Source: Pseudomonadota bacterium (GTDB taxonomy: Bacteria > Pseudomonadota > Alphaproteobacteria > Rhizobiales > Xanthobacteraceae). Taken from it: a stretch of DNA of 17,914 nucleotides. Both the position numbers and the translations under genes were made by a program. The notes under the pieces were generated by a model. That model saw nothing but the letters and a program-made list of their open reading frames with translations. It was not told where the DNA came from and made no database searches. Positions within the stretch are counted from its first letter, which is position 1. Each line of letters begins with the position of its first letter. The stretch lies in the NCBI GenBank assembly GCA_023387695.1, contig JAEWHT010000384.1, forward strand, positions 1 to 17,914, in the 5' to 3' direction. Below are positions 1 to 8,041 of this stretch, in pieces.

Positions 1-542
1 CCGCATGCGCGCGCGGCTTCGACCCAGCCGACATTGCGGCGGACGTTCACCTCGGCACGCGCGAAGCGGATGTAGAACGGAAGATTGATGATCGCGGTCG
101 CGATCACGATGTTCTCGATCCGGTTGCCCAGCGCCGCTACCATCGCCATGGCCAGCACGAACAGCGGAAAGGCCATCATCACGTCGACAAAGCGGCCGAC
201 GCCACGGTCAAGCTTGCCGCCAGCATAGCCACAGAACGCGCCGACGACGGCACCGATGACGAAGGAAATACCGACCGCCGAGACCGCGATGGCAAGATCA
301 AGCCGCGCCGCGATGACAAGACGGCTGAAGACGTCGCGGCCAAGCTGATCCGTACCGGCGATATGCGCCGCGCTCGGCGGCAGCAGCGCTTCCGAAACAT
401 TGGAGACCACGGGATCGTAAGGAACGATCCAGGGTCCGAAGATCGCAAGCAAGACGAACAGTGCAACGCCGGCCGCGGCAACGCCGGTGAGCGGGTTGCC
501 GCGCAGGATCCAGACCGAGTGGCGGAGAGTTGCGCTGGTCAT
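1..542 (-). CDS. ABC transporter permease, DppC/OppC type (partial, C-terminus off the window)
   Basis: Second inner-membrane permease of a peptide/nickel-type ABC importer; about 180 N-terminal residues are visible. I translated it from the ATG at 542. The family hallmark GTDQLGRDVFSR lies at residues 63-74, after a hydrophobic segment at about 20-40. Further hydrophobic stretches at about 84-107 and 120-138 are membrane segments. The cytoplasmic EAA loop, which contacts the ATPase, begins at the window edge (VEAARAC near residue 180). The start overlaps the stop of the preceding permease gene by four bases (ATGA), so the two are probably translationally coupled. The ATPase genes usual for this family are not in the window and may lie beyond position 1. 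The substrate cannot be read from the permease; context suggests a hydantoin, ureide, lactam or modified peptide. Confidence 0.93.
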   Translation of the reverse strand, partial: MTSATLRHSVWILRGNPLTGVAAAGVALFVLLAIFGPWIVPYDPVVSNVSEALLPPSAAHIAGTDQLGRDVFSRLVIAARLDLAIAVSAVGISFVIGAVVGAFCGYAGGKLDRGVGRFVDVMMAFPLFVLAMAMVAALGNRIENIVIATAIINLPFYIRFARAEVNVRRNVGWVEAARAC

Positions 543-1576
543 TCAATCGACACCCTGGGATCGGCGATGCCATAGCAAATATCGACCACGAGATTGACCA
601 GCACGAACAGGCTCGCCATTAGCAGCACGAAGCCCTGCACCGGTGCATAGTCAGACGACAGCAGCGCATCGAGCGCATAAGAGGCAACGCCCGGCCAAGA
701 GAACACTTTCTCGACGAGCACGTTGGCGCCCAACATGGTCGAGAACACGATACCGGCAATGGTAATGACCGGCAGGATCGCGTTTCGAAGCGCATAAGTG
801 ACGACCACCTTGCGCCAGGACAATCCGACCGAACGCGCCGTACGCACAAAATCGCTGCCGAGCGAGACCAGCATTGAGGCGCGCGTGATCCGCGCCAGCG
901 GTGCAATGACGAACAAGGCCATGCTCACCGCCGGCAGGATCAGCTGCTTGCAAGCCGCCCACCAGCCATCGACATCGCCGGCGAGCAGGAAATCGATCGA
1001 CAGGAACCCCGTGCGTGACGGTGGCAGTGAAGTGAAGACGTCGATCCGTCCCGTGGGATCAGGCGCAAGCCCGAGCAGATAGTAGAATACGTAGATCAAA
1101 AGCAGGCCAGATACGAAGGTCGGCACGCAAACACCGAGCGCGCAGAACAGCCGAACCCCGTGATCGACCACGGATCCCGGCCGGAGCGCCGCCATCACGC
1201 CGAGCGGCACCGCGGCGATCAGCGCGATCAGGAGCGCAGTGAAGGTCAGCTCCAGCGAGGCCGGCAGCCGCTCGCGCAAATCCTTCAGCACCGGCTGCCC
1301 CGTCATCATGGAACGGCCGAGATTGCCGTGGCCGATGTCGGACAGATAGTACATGAGCTGCTCCGGCACCGGCTTGTTGAGCCCCATCTGCTTGCGGATC
1401 TGCTCGATCTCCTCCTTGCCGGCATTGGGCCCCGAGGCGAAGAACACCGCGGGGTCGCCGGGGAGGACGCGCATCAGGAGAAAGGTGAAGACCAGCACAC
1501 CGAACAGCGCCGGCAGCGACGACAGAAGCCGCCTGCCCGCCCGCACCATCGTTGCGCCAAGACCCGTCTTCACCAT
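539..1576 (-). CDS. ABC transporter permease, DppB/OppB type
   Basis: First inner-membrane permease of the same importer, 345 residues, the usual length for DppB-like proteins. An N-terminal membrane helix (LFGVLVFTFLLMRVLPGDP) carries the family's PGDP signature. Several hydrophobic segments follow, and the EAA loop DFVRTARSVGLSWRKV sits before the last two helices, where the ATPase docks. I chose the ATG at 1576 because GGAG lies about 9 bases upstream and the start falls 25 bases after the end of the solute-binding protein gene. An in-frame ATG at 1630 would overlap that gene and lacks such support. The gene ends in an ATGA overlap with the second permease. Family assignment is firm; substrate unknown. 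Confidence 0.95.
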   Translation of the reverse strand: MVKTGLGATMVRAGRRLLSSLPALFGVLVFTFLLMRVLPGDPAVFFASGPNAGKEEIEQIRKQMGLNKPVPEQLMYYLSDIGHGNLGRSMMTGQPVLKDLRERLPASLELTFTALLIALIAAVPLGVMAALRPGSVVDHGVRLFCALGVCVPTFVSGLLLIYVFYYLLGLAPDPTGRIDVFTSLPPSRTGFLSIDFLLAGDVDGWWAACKQLILPAVSMALFVIAPLARITRASMLVSLGSDFVRTARSVGLSWRKVVVTYALRNAILPVITIAGIVFSTMLGANVLVEKVFSWPGVASYALDALLSSDYAPVQGFVLLMASLFVLVNLVVDICYGIADPRVSIE

Positions 1577-1601
1577 TCGGAGCTCTCCAAATTCACCGCT
1601 A

Positions 1602-3221
1602 TCACTTGCGGCTGACGTCGCGATAATCAACCTGACGGTGAAACTCGTAGGTATAGCCTTCGACCGAGGCCGCCATCACCGCATCCTGGTTCGGCTGCCA
1701 CAGCATGATCTGCGGCATCTCGCTGTTGTGGATGGCGTTGAGCTTGCGGCCATCCTCTTCATACTTCGCCTTATCCGGCTCGAAGCGGGCTTCCTGCGCG
1801 ATCGCAGAGAGCTCGGAATTGTTGATCGAGCTGTAATTCCAGCGCTGATTGCCGGTATAGAAATTGCGGTAGAAGTAATCGGTCGACGGCAGCCAGGCTA
1901 CGATGCCCTCGGTGTAGAAGGGAAGCTTCTTCTCGTTGATCTGAGTCGACATCTGCGCATCCGGCAGCTTCTGGATGTCGACCTTGATTCCGATCTTGCC
2001 GAGCGATTCCTTCACCAGTGCGGCCATCGGCTCAGCGGTGGAGGACTGGCCGACGTTGAAGCTGAACGTCGTCGAGAAGCCCTCAGGCAAACCCGCCGCC
2101 TTGAGATATTCGCGGGCCTTGTCGAGATCGAGCTTCACCGGCTGCTGGAACGGATAGATGCCGTTCAACGGCTTGCCGTCCGGCCAGCTCGCGCCGAACA
2201 GCGGCGCGCCGCGGCCAAACAGCGCGGCCTTGAACATGTCGTCATAGGGCAGCGCGTAAGCGATGGCGCGGCGGACATTGACGTTGTCGAAGGGCGGCAT
2301 CTGGTTGTTCATCGAGACATAGGTGATCGCGTTGTATTGCGGCGTCGAGACCACCTTGAGCTTGCCCTTGGCCTCGAGCGACTGCACGTCGCTGGCCTGG
2401 AGATCGACGACGAGATCGGCATCGCCGCGCTCGACGAGGTTCGCGCGGGTCGCCGGCTCCGGCACGGACTGGATGATCACGCGCTTGAAGAACGCGGGCT
2501 TGTTCGCCGAACCGCGATTCCAGCTTTCGTCACGCTTGATGATGACCTGCTCGCCGGGCTTGAAGGTTTCGACGGTGTACGCACCGCTGCCTGCGGTGTG
2601 CTCTTTCAACCATGCGGTCGCCCAGGGATCATCCGCCGTCGCATGCTCTTTGGCGAGTTTCGAGTTGATGATCATGGGATAGACGGTGGCCAAATTCGGC
2701 AGTGCGAGCTTATCGGGCTTGGGGAGCGTCACCTCGATGGTAAGGGGATCAATCACCTTGAACTGGTCGGCCGAGGTCAGCGATCCCGTCAGCAGCTGCG
2801 CCTTGCCGAGGATCGGCGCGGTGACGCAGCGATCTAGCGACCATTTCACGTCGTCGGCTGTGACAGGCGAGCCGTCCTGGAATTTCGCGTCCTTGCGCAG
2901 ATGAAAGGTCAGCTTGAGACGATCGGGGCTGACATCGTAGGACTCAGCGAGCTCGCCGGTGATCGTGTCGAGATCGAACACCCATTTGCCATTGAGCTGC
3001 TTGCGGCCGAATGACACCAGGCGGTCGTAAGTGCTCATGCTGAGTGCGAAGGATTCGCGGGTCGATCCGGGGATGTTGGGATCGAGTGTATTAACGGCCG
3101 AACCTGTCACATAGCGCAACGTTTCCGCCCGCGTTTGTGCCTGCGAAGGCGCGCTCGCAATGAGCAACAGCGCGGTGGTGGCGAGGACTGAGGTCGCTGG
3201 CCCAAAAGATACAAAACGCAT
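1602..3221 (-). CDS. ABC transporter substrate-binding protein, family 5 (DppA/OppA-like)
   Basis: Periplasmic solute receptor for the adjacent permeases, 539 residues, typical of SBP family 5. Residues 1-28 form a signal peptide: a basic start, a hydrophobic core (VLATTALLLIASA) and a likely cut after SQA. The family block is clear at about residues 90-130: LAESYDVSPD, LTFHLRKDAKFQDGSPVTADDV and SLDR. Related receptors bind dipeptides, opines, glutathione, nickel or small modified amino compounds, so the ligand cannot be assigned from sequence alone. A GGGGA Shine-Dalgarno lies 7 bases before the ATG. The gene sits 119 bases after the monooxygenase, behind a strong sigma-54 promoter match. 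The transporter may therefore be expressed from its own nitrogen-responsive promoter as well as by read-through. Confidence 0.94.
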   Translation of the reverse strand: MRFVSFGPATSVLATTALLLIASAPSQAQTRAETLRYVTGSAVNTLDPNIPGSTRESFALSMSTYDRLVSFGRKQLNGKWVFDLDTITGELAESYDVSPDRLKLTFHLRKDAKFQDGSPVTADDVKWSLDRCVTAPILGKAQLLTGSLTSADQFKVIDPLTIEVTLPKPDKLALPNLATVYPMIINSKLAKEHATADDPWATAWLKEHTAGSGAYTVETFKPGEQVIIKRDESWNRGSANKPAFFKRVIIQSVPEPATRANLVERGDADLVVDLQASDVQSLEAKGKLKVVSTPQYNAITYVSMNNQMPPFDNVNVRRAIAYALPYDDMFKAALFGRGAPLFGASWPDGKPLNGIYPFQQPVKLDLDKAREYLKAAGLPEGFSTTFSFNVGQSSTAEPMAALVKESLGKIGIKVDIQKLPDAQMSTQINEKKLPFYTEGIVAWLPSTDYFYRNFYTGNQRWNYSSINNSELSAIAQEARFEPDKAKYEEDGRKLNAIHNSEMPQIMLWQPNQDAVMAASVEGYTYEFHRQVDYRDVSRK

Positions 3222-3274
3222 TCGTTTTCCCCAAGATTTCCGCTGGAAACGCCAGCAAGGCTGGTTAAGAAGAA

Positions 3275-3290
3275 AGCAATTTGCGCGCCA
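3275..3290 (-). promoter_or_regulatory. Sigma-54 (RpoN) -24/-12 promoter for the transporter genes
   Basis: Read on the minus strand the site is TGGCGCGCAAATTGCT. The sigma-54 consensus is TGGCACG-N4-TTGC(A/T); 11 of the 12 defined positions match, including the essential GG and GC with exactly 10 bases between them. The start point would lie about 12 bases beyond the GC, near 3264-3266, giving a leader of about 45 bases before the ATG at 3221. The site is in a non-coding gap in the correct orientation. Such promoters need an enhancer-binding activator such as NtrC. I found no clear NtrC site in the gap; an inverted repeat at 3407-3427 is only a weak candidate. Confidence 0.72.
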
Positions 3291-3340
3291 AACTCATGTC
3301 GCGCAGACGCGGACGTACTGTCGCGGTGGCGCATGGATGA

Positions 3341-4777
3341 TCATCGCGATTGCCCCATCGTTCGCGCCGGCCGCGTGACAACGGCCTGCGGCACGTCATA
3401 GGCGCTGAGCGAGGCCCAGTGTCGCTCGACATCGGCACGAAACAAGCTGCGCGTGAGGCCATTCACCAGCTTCGGCACCGCTGTCGTCATCGCATTGATC
3501 GACGATCCCGACGCACCAAAGCTCATGGTGGACGCAATGGCGAAAAGATGGATGTCGGAAATCCACGGCGTCTCGCCCGGCACACGCTCAGTGAGAGCGT
3601 AGTCGTCAGCAAGATAAGGAAAGCGCCCGAGCCGTGCGTTACGCTCGGCTTCGGGCGGCTGGTAGCGGTCGGCCCAGGTTGCGATGTTGCCGGCAAATGC
3701 GCGTAGCTCGCCGCGGCCGGCAAAGTTCATGTCGATACCAGTGCCGCAGATGACGAAATCAGCGGTGATGGCTCCGCGTGGTGTCCGCAGTTCAACACCG
3801 TCGGCTGTCAGGCGCGCGGCCTCGAGCGGCGCGCCCTCATGCAGTGTGAAGTTGGCGTGACGGGCGCAGCGGTCAAAAGTCGGCTGCGGAAATCCCTCGC
3901 GCATTTCGAGAATGGTGCGCATAAAACGCCAGCGCCAGGCATCGTCGAGATCGCTGAGATGACGGAGGAAGCCGCGGAAGGTCAGCCAGCGATAGGGCTG
4001 GATCACCTGGATCTGTGCGCGGCGGCAGAGCAGATGCACTTCCGCCGCGCCTGACTCTAGTGCAGTGGCCGCATTGTCGAACGCGGATGCACCAGCGCCG
4101 ATCACGGCGACGCGCTTACCGCGTAAGCCTTCGAAATCAATATCGTTGGCGACGGTCGCGACTGAGCTTGCGGGCAGATCGCGCAGCGGCTCCGGAATCA
4201 TCCAGTCGCCCATACCCTCCTGCCCCGTCGCAAGCACAATCTTTCGGGCGTAGATCGTCTCGACGACGTCGCCCCGTTTCACGCGCGCGGCGAGCAGGCC
4301 GTCAGCTGATTGCGAAATCTCAAGAAGCTCGCAGCCATTACGAACCGGCAAGCCGATCGTGCGTCGCAGCCAGAGCAGATACTCCGCCCAATGCTCTCGC
4401 AGGATCAGGTTCAGCGTCTGCCAGCTCTCCTTGCCGAAACGGGCCTCGTGCCAGGACTGATAGGTCAGGCTGGGGATGTCGAGGTCAGGTCCCGTATAGT
4501 CCTTCGGACTGCGCAACGTCGGCATGCGGGCATAGGTGAGCCACGGGCCCTCCTTCCCTTCCTCGGCCTTGTCGAGCAGCAGGATGTTGCTGACGCGGGA
4601 GCGCATCAGGCCAAAACCGATGGCGATGCCGGATTGACCGGCACCGACAATCAGCACATCCAGCGCCGGCTTGCCATCCGGCCCCGTCTTCGGCTCTAAC
4701 CACGCGGCGTGGGGATGCGCGATCTTCGCAAGATCCGCGCGAACGCCCGCTTCAAGCTCTGTCAGCGCATCACTCAT
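3341..4777 (-). CDS. Flavin-containing monooxygenase-like FAD/NAD(P)-binding oxidoreductase
   Basis: Cytoplasmic flavoprotein, 478 residues. The FAD-binding Rossmann motif GAGQSG is at residues 45-50. LATGQEG at 182-188 is the ATG-type hinge of FMO-like enzymes, and the NAD(P)-binding motif GAGASA is at 227-232. The layout matches Baeyer-Villiger or N-hydroxylating monooxygenases. However, the Baeyer-Villiger fingerprint FxGxxxHxxxW(P/D) is not visible before the second Rossmann motif, where the sequence reads PASSVATVANDIDF. Oxygenase chemistry is therefore uncertain, and a reductase or dehydrogenase role is possible. The ATG overlaps the stop of the SDR gene (ATGA), making it the last gene of the hydantoinase-epimerase-SDR operon before the 119-base gap. 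It carries both cofactor domains, so it should not need the separate flavin reductase encoded at 8701-9363. Confidence 0.85.
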   Translation of the reverse strand: MSDALTELEAGVRADLAKIAHPHAAWLEPKTGPDGKPALDVLIVGAGQSGIAIGFGLMRSRVSNILLLDKAEEGKEGPWLTYARMPTLRSPKDYTGPDLDIPSLTYQSWHEARFGKESWQTLNLILREHWAEYLLWLRRTIGLPVRNGCELLEISQSADGLLAARVKRGDVVETIYARKIVLATGQEGMGDWMIPEPLRDLPASSVATVANDIDFEGLRGKRVAVIGAGASAFDNAATALESGAAEVHLLCRRAQIQVIQPYRWLTFRGFLRHLSDLDDAWRWRFMRTILEMREGFPQPTFDRCARHANFTLHEGAPLEAARLTADGVELRTPRGAITADFVICGTGIDMNFAGRGELRAFAGNIATWADRYQPPEAERNARLGRFPYLADDYALTERVPGETPWISDIHLFAIASTMSFGASGSSINAMTTAVPKLVNGLTRSLFRADVERHWASLSAYDVPQAVVTRPARTMGQSR

Positions 4778-5523
4778 GCCGCGAGCCAGCCTCCGTCGAC
4801 CACCATCACAGTGCCGGTCGTAAATGAGGATGCATCGCTCGCGAGGTGCAGCGCGGTCAGCGCGATCTCTTCCGCTTGGCCGAACCGCTTCATGGCATGG
4901 CGGTTGCGCGAGGCTTCTCGCACTTCGTCAGAGTTGGCGTGGCGGGCAAAGCTGCGGCGAAGCATCGGCGTATCGATCGCACCTGGCGCAATCGCATTCA
5001 CGCGGATGCCGTCGGTCGCGAAATCCACCGCCATCGTCCGCGTCAGGCTAACGATCGCGCCCTTGGCGGCGATATAGGCACTATTGCCCTTTCCACCGGC
5101 CATCGCAAGCTGCGAGGCCAGCGTGATGATCGAGCCACTCTTCTGCCGCTGCATCTGCGGCACCGCGGCCCGCGCCCATAGCCAGGTGCCGCCGACATTG
5201 GCGCGGAACACCGCGTCCCAGTCTTCAGGGCTCGTTGTCAGCACGGTGCCGCCGACAGAGAAGCCGGCGGCGGTCATGAGGACATCGAGCCGGCCAAGGC
5301 GTGAAACGACATCGCCGACGACGGTCTCCGCGAAAGCGGCATCGCCGACGTCACCGACATGCGTCGATGCCTCGCCGACGAGGCTCAGCGTTTCCTGAAG
5401 ACCGGCAGCATCGCGGTCGACCAGCGCAAGACGTGCGCCCTCCTCTGCGAACAGCTTTGCACTGGCCCGGCCGATGCCGGAGCCCGCGCCGGTGATGATG
5501 GCCGTGCGTCCCTGAAGCCGCAT
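4774..5523 (-). CDS. SDR-family NAD-dependent dehydrogenase (3-oxoacyl-ACP reductase/FabG-like)
   Basis: Classical short-chain dehydrogenase, 249 residues, the standard length. The cofactor loop TGAGSGIG is at 11-18. D36 at the end of the second strand (LALVDRD) points to NAD rather than NADP. The catalytic tetrad is visible as N109, S137, Y150 and K154 (YIAAK). The usual NNAG motif reads TAAG at 84-87, a tolerated variant. The C-terminal block (SSFTTGTVMVVDGG) is typical. It should interconvert an alcohol and a ketone or aldehyde; the substrate is unknown. The ATG lies one base after the epimerase stop, with GAGGAG upstream, and the gene ends in an ATGA overlap with the monooxygenase. Co-translation of the three genes suggests consecutive steps. 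Confidence 0.92.
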   Translation of the reverse strand: MRLQGRTAIITGAGSGIGRASAKLFAEEGARLALVDRDAAGLQETLSLVGEASTHVGDVGDAAFAETVVGDVVSRLGRLDVLMTAAGFSVGGTVLTTSPEDWDAVFRANVGGTWLWARAAVPQMQRQKSGSIITLASQLAMAGGKGNSAYIAAKGAIVSLTRTMAVDFATDGIRVNAIAPGAIDTPMLRRSFARHANSDEVREASRNRHAMKRFGQAEEIALTALHLASDASSFTTGTVMVVDGGWLAA

Positions 5524-5524
5524 C

Positions 5525-6499
5525 TCAGATCCACTCCTCGTGCTGCTTCAGCCAGACGCTCATTGCCGCGGCCGACTCGGCGCAACCGAAGCGCGCACGC
5601 CAGCCGAACTCATCGGCCATCCGCGTCACCGAAAGCGGCGCGCGAGCAGGCCCGTGCAGCTTGATAGCCGTCTTTTCTCCGGGTGACGCGAGCCTGCACT
5701 CCAGACCTGGATGCAACGCGGCGAACGCCTCGCCCCATTGCAATGCAGGCCACGCCCCGCCGTTCGAAATGTTGTACAGCCTGTGACGAGGGCGCTCGGC
5801 TTCGACAAGAATCGCGACGGCATCGGCGGCGTCCGGCGCGTAGGTCCAGTCTCGTAGACCCGGCTCCGGCATGATGGCGGGTTCACCACGCGCGAACGCG
5901 GCCAGGATCTGATACTGGAGGCTCGGCGTATCGCGCACCGAACCGGGACGTTCCCACGGCCCGAAGACGGCTGTGAGCCGTACGCTCAGAAAATCACCGC
6001 CAAAGAGTTCGGCATGGCGTGCGACGGAGCGTTCCGAGGTAAACTTGCTGATCGCATAGAACGAGACGGGATCGCAGGGTGTCTCCTCGCCCAACACCTC
6101 AACCCGCGCGCCCGTGGCACCGTAGGCTGACGCTGACGAGAGATTGACGACGCGACGAACGCCATGGCGGATAGCCGAGAGCAGGATCGGGATCTGGGCC
6201 ATCACATTGATTTCGAGCACCCGTGCGGTCGACGCCCGCTCGAGCGCATCGCCGGCGGTGACGGCCGCGCCGAGCACGATCGCGTCGCAGCCCTTTGCGA
6301 TGAGGCTATCGATGCCTTCCGCATCCAGGATATCGCCCTGCACCACATTGAGCTTAGCGCCGTAGTCAGCCAGCGCGCGTCGCGCGGATGGCGGTAACTC
6401 CGCGCGATCATACAGCGTCACGTCGTGGCCGCGCGCGAGCAGTGCTTCCGCAACGTTGAGGCCGACGAAGCCGGCACCGCCGAAGATGACAACCTTCAT
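5525..6499 (-). CDS. NAD-dependent epimerase/dehydratase family protein (extended SDR)
   Basis: Extended SDR of 324 residues. The Rossmann motif GGAGFVG is at 7-13, D31 after the second strand favours NAD, the SSASAYG block with the catalytic Ser is at 121-127, and the active site YAISK has Y148 and K152. Homologues include UDP-sugar epimerases and sugar-acid dehydrogenases; neighbours give no sugar-nucleotide context, so a dehydrogenase role on a small hydroxy compound is as likely. I chose the ATG at 6499, 16 bases after the hydantoinase stop with GGTGGG upstream. A longer reading from 6634 would overlap the hydantoinase C-terminus and adds residues unlike this family, since the Rossmann motif should start almost at the N-terminus. 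It is followed one base later by the SDR gene. Confidence 0.9.
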   Translation of the reverse strand: MKVVIFGGAGFVGLNVAEALLARGHDVTLYDRAELPPSARRALADYGAKLNVVQGDILDAEGIDSLIAKGCDAIVLGAAVTAGDALERASTARVLEINVMAQIPILLSAIRHGVRRVVNLSSASAYGATGARVEVLGEETPCDPVSFYAISKFTSERSVARHAELFGGDFLSVRLTAVFGPWERPGSVRDTPSLQYQILAAFARGEPAIMPEPGLRDWTYAPDAADAVAILVEAERPRHRLYNISNGGAWPALQWGEAFAALHPGLECRLASPGEKTAIKLHGPARAPLSVTRMADEFGWRARFGCAESAAAMSVWLKQHEEWI

Positions 6500-6515
6500 C
6501 GCGTGTGACCCACCA

Positions 6516-7985
6516 TCACAGCAGCTTTGCCCCGAAATTTCGCTCCGGATCCATGTCAGCCACGAGACGGCCAGTCGGCTTCGCGGCCTCGCCGCCGCTG
6601 CGTGCGAGGAATTTGCCGCTACCGGCCGACGCAAGACATTTATTGCCGTCGACGATGACGCGACCGCGCGAGAGCACCGACACCGGCCATCCCTTCAGCT
6701 TGCGGCCAGCGAACGGCGTGTAGCCGGCGAGGTCATGCATCATCTCATCGGCGATCACGGTCTCGCGGTTGGGATCCCAGATCGCAATATCGGCATCGGC
6801 GCCAACTGCGATCGAACCCTTCCGCGGATGCAGATTGTAGATTTTCGCCGGCGCCGTCGCAGTCAGTTCGACGAATTTTTCCAGGCCGAGCCGCCCCTTC
6901 GACACCATCGCATCGAACAGCAGCGGCAGCCGCAGTTCCAGCCCCGGCAGGCCGTTGGCGACCTGCTTGAAGTTCGGATTGGGCCCGGCGCGCAGCTTGC
7001 CGGTGTCGTCATAGCGATACGGCGCATGGTCCGACGATATGGTCTGGAGATCGCCGAGCGACAACGCTTGCCACAGCGCCTCCTGATCCGCATGCGTACG
7101 TGGCGGTGGACTGCACATCCACTTGGCGCCTTCTGCGCCGGGCTTGTCGAGATCGTTGGCAGTCAGGAACAGATATTGCGGACAAGTCTCGGCAAACACC
7201 TTGAGCCCCTGCCCGCGGGAATCGCGGATCACCTTGGCGCCTTCGGCGGTCGAGACATGGAAGATCATGATCGGCTGGTCGATCAGCGCCGCCATGCCGA
7301 TCAGGCGGGTAAAGGCTTCGGCCTCCGAGACGCGAGCATGACTGACGGCGTGGTATTTCGGCATGGTGTAGCCGCGCGCGAGCAGCCGCTTCACCATCCA
7401 GGCGATGATGCCATGATTTTCAGCATGCGCGCACAACATCGCGCCCGAGTGCCGCGCCGCAAGGAGAATATCGAGCAAGGGCTCGTCATCGACCTTGAGC
7501 CGATCGTAGGTCATGAAGATCTTGATCGACGCATGGCCCTGCTTCACCAGCGCGGGAATGTGCTCCTCGACAGTCTCCTTGGTCGCGTCGGCAATGATCA
7601 TGTGGAACGCGTAATCGATCACGGCGCCCTTCTTCGCGAGTGCGTGATAATCCTCCACCACTTGCGGCAGCTTCATGCCGACATGCTGGGCGGCGAACGG
7701 GATCACCGTGGTGGTGCCGCCGAAAGCGGCAGAGACGGTTGCGCTCTCGAACGTATCGGCATTCATGATGCCGGCGGCGGACAGCTGCTCAATATGAGCG
7801 TGACTGTCGACGCCACCGGGTAGCACCAGCTTGCCGCGCGCGTCGATCTCGCGCTTGGCCGGAGGAAGACCCTTACCGATGGCCGCGATGGTCTCGCCGG
7901 AAATGGCAACATCAGCCTCGAACACATCGGTAGTGGTGGCGACGCGACCGCCGCGAATGATCAGATCGAAAGTGGGTTCAGTCAT
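6516..7985 (-). CDS. hydA: D-hydantoinase / dihydropyrimidinase
   Basis: Cyclic amidohydrolase of 489 residues that opens hydantoins or dihydropyrimidines to N-carbamoyl amino acids. The binuclear zinc site is complete: H62 and H64 (DSHAHIE), carbamylated K155 (IKIFMTY), H187 (HAEN), H243 (HVS) and D319 (SSDHAP). Y160 corresponds to the substrate-contacting tyrosine of known hydantoinases. Length and motifs fit the D-selective enzymes, but a true dihydropyrimidinase cannot be excluded. I chose the ATG at 7985 because GGAG lies 6 bases upstream; the in-frame ATG at 7997 lacks this. It is the first gene of a four-gene run (epimerase, SDR, monooxygenase) and is divergent from the racemase, 56 bases away. 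Its product would be the substrate of the carbamoylase at 9360-10292. Confidence 0.94.
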   Translation of the reverse strand: MTEPTFDLIIRGGRVATTTDVFEADVAISGETIAAIGKGLPPAKREIDARGKLVLPGGVDSHAHIEQLSAAGIMNADTFESATVSAAFGGTTTVIPFAAQHVGMKLPQVVEDYHALAKKGAVIDYAFHMIIADATKETVEEHIPALVKQGHASIKIFMTYDRLKVDDEPLLDILLAARHSGAMLCAHAENHGIIAWMVKRLLARGYTMPKYHAVSHARVSEAEAFTRLIGMAALIDQPIMIFHVSTAEGAKVIRDSRGQGLKVFAETCPQYLFLTANDLDKPGAEGAKWMCSPPPRTHADQEALWQALSLGDLQTISSDHAPYRYDDTGKLRAGPNPNFKQVANGLPGLELRLPLLFDAMVSKGRLGLEKFVELTATAPAKIYNLHPRKGSIAVGADADIAIWDPNRETVIADEMMHDLAGYTPFAGRKLKGWPVSVLSRGRVIVDGNKCLASAGSGKFLARSGGEAAKPTGRLVADMDPERNFGAKLL

Positions 7986-8041
7986 GAGGCACTCCATGAT
8001 AGACTAAAGCCAAGTGATCGCCCCTTTGCAGGAAGACCAGC
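7986..8041. promoter_or_regulatory. Divergent promoter gap between hydantoinase and racemase
   Basis: This 56-base gap separates two divergent genes and must hold both Shine-Dalgarno sites: GGAG before 7985 on the minus strand and AGGAAG before 8042 on the plus strand. Any promoters for either gene must overlap each other or the flanking coding sequence. On the minus strand, 8008-8023 has GG and GC exactly 10 bases apart, the skeleton of a sigma-54 promoter, but most other consensus positions mismatch. I found no convincing sigma-70 pair. The compact layout suggests joint control of both genes. Confidence 0.45.

Noticed and set aside
1577..1630. Upstream start for the first permease at 1630
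   Set aside because: It would overlap the solute-binding protein gene, while the ATG at 1576 has a good Shine-Dalgarno and the usual permease N-terminus.
1353..2837. Long open frame (494 codons) on the plus strand opposite the solute-binding protein gene
   Set aside because: It is antisense to a strongly recognisable gene, shows no known domain, and long antisense frames are common in GC-rich DNA.
3241..3266. Tandem short hairpins TTTCC-GCT-GGAAA and CCAGC-AAG-GCTGG between the monooxygenase and binding-protein genes
   Set aside because: The stems are only 5 base pairs and lack a T-tract in the transcribed direction, so a terminator or riboswitch call is not supported.
6500..6634. Upstream start for the epimerase at 6634
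   Set aside because: The extra 45 residues overlap the hydantoinase and precede a Rossmann motif that should be nearly N-terminal.
6456..7823. Open frame of 455 codons on the plus strand opposite the hydantoinase
   Set aside because: It lies antisense to a complete hydantoinase with all metal ligands and has no recognisable domain.
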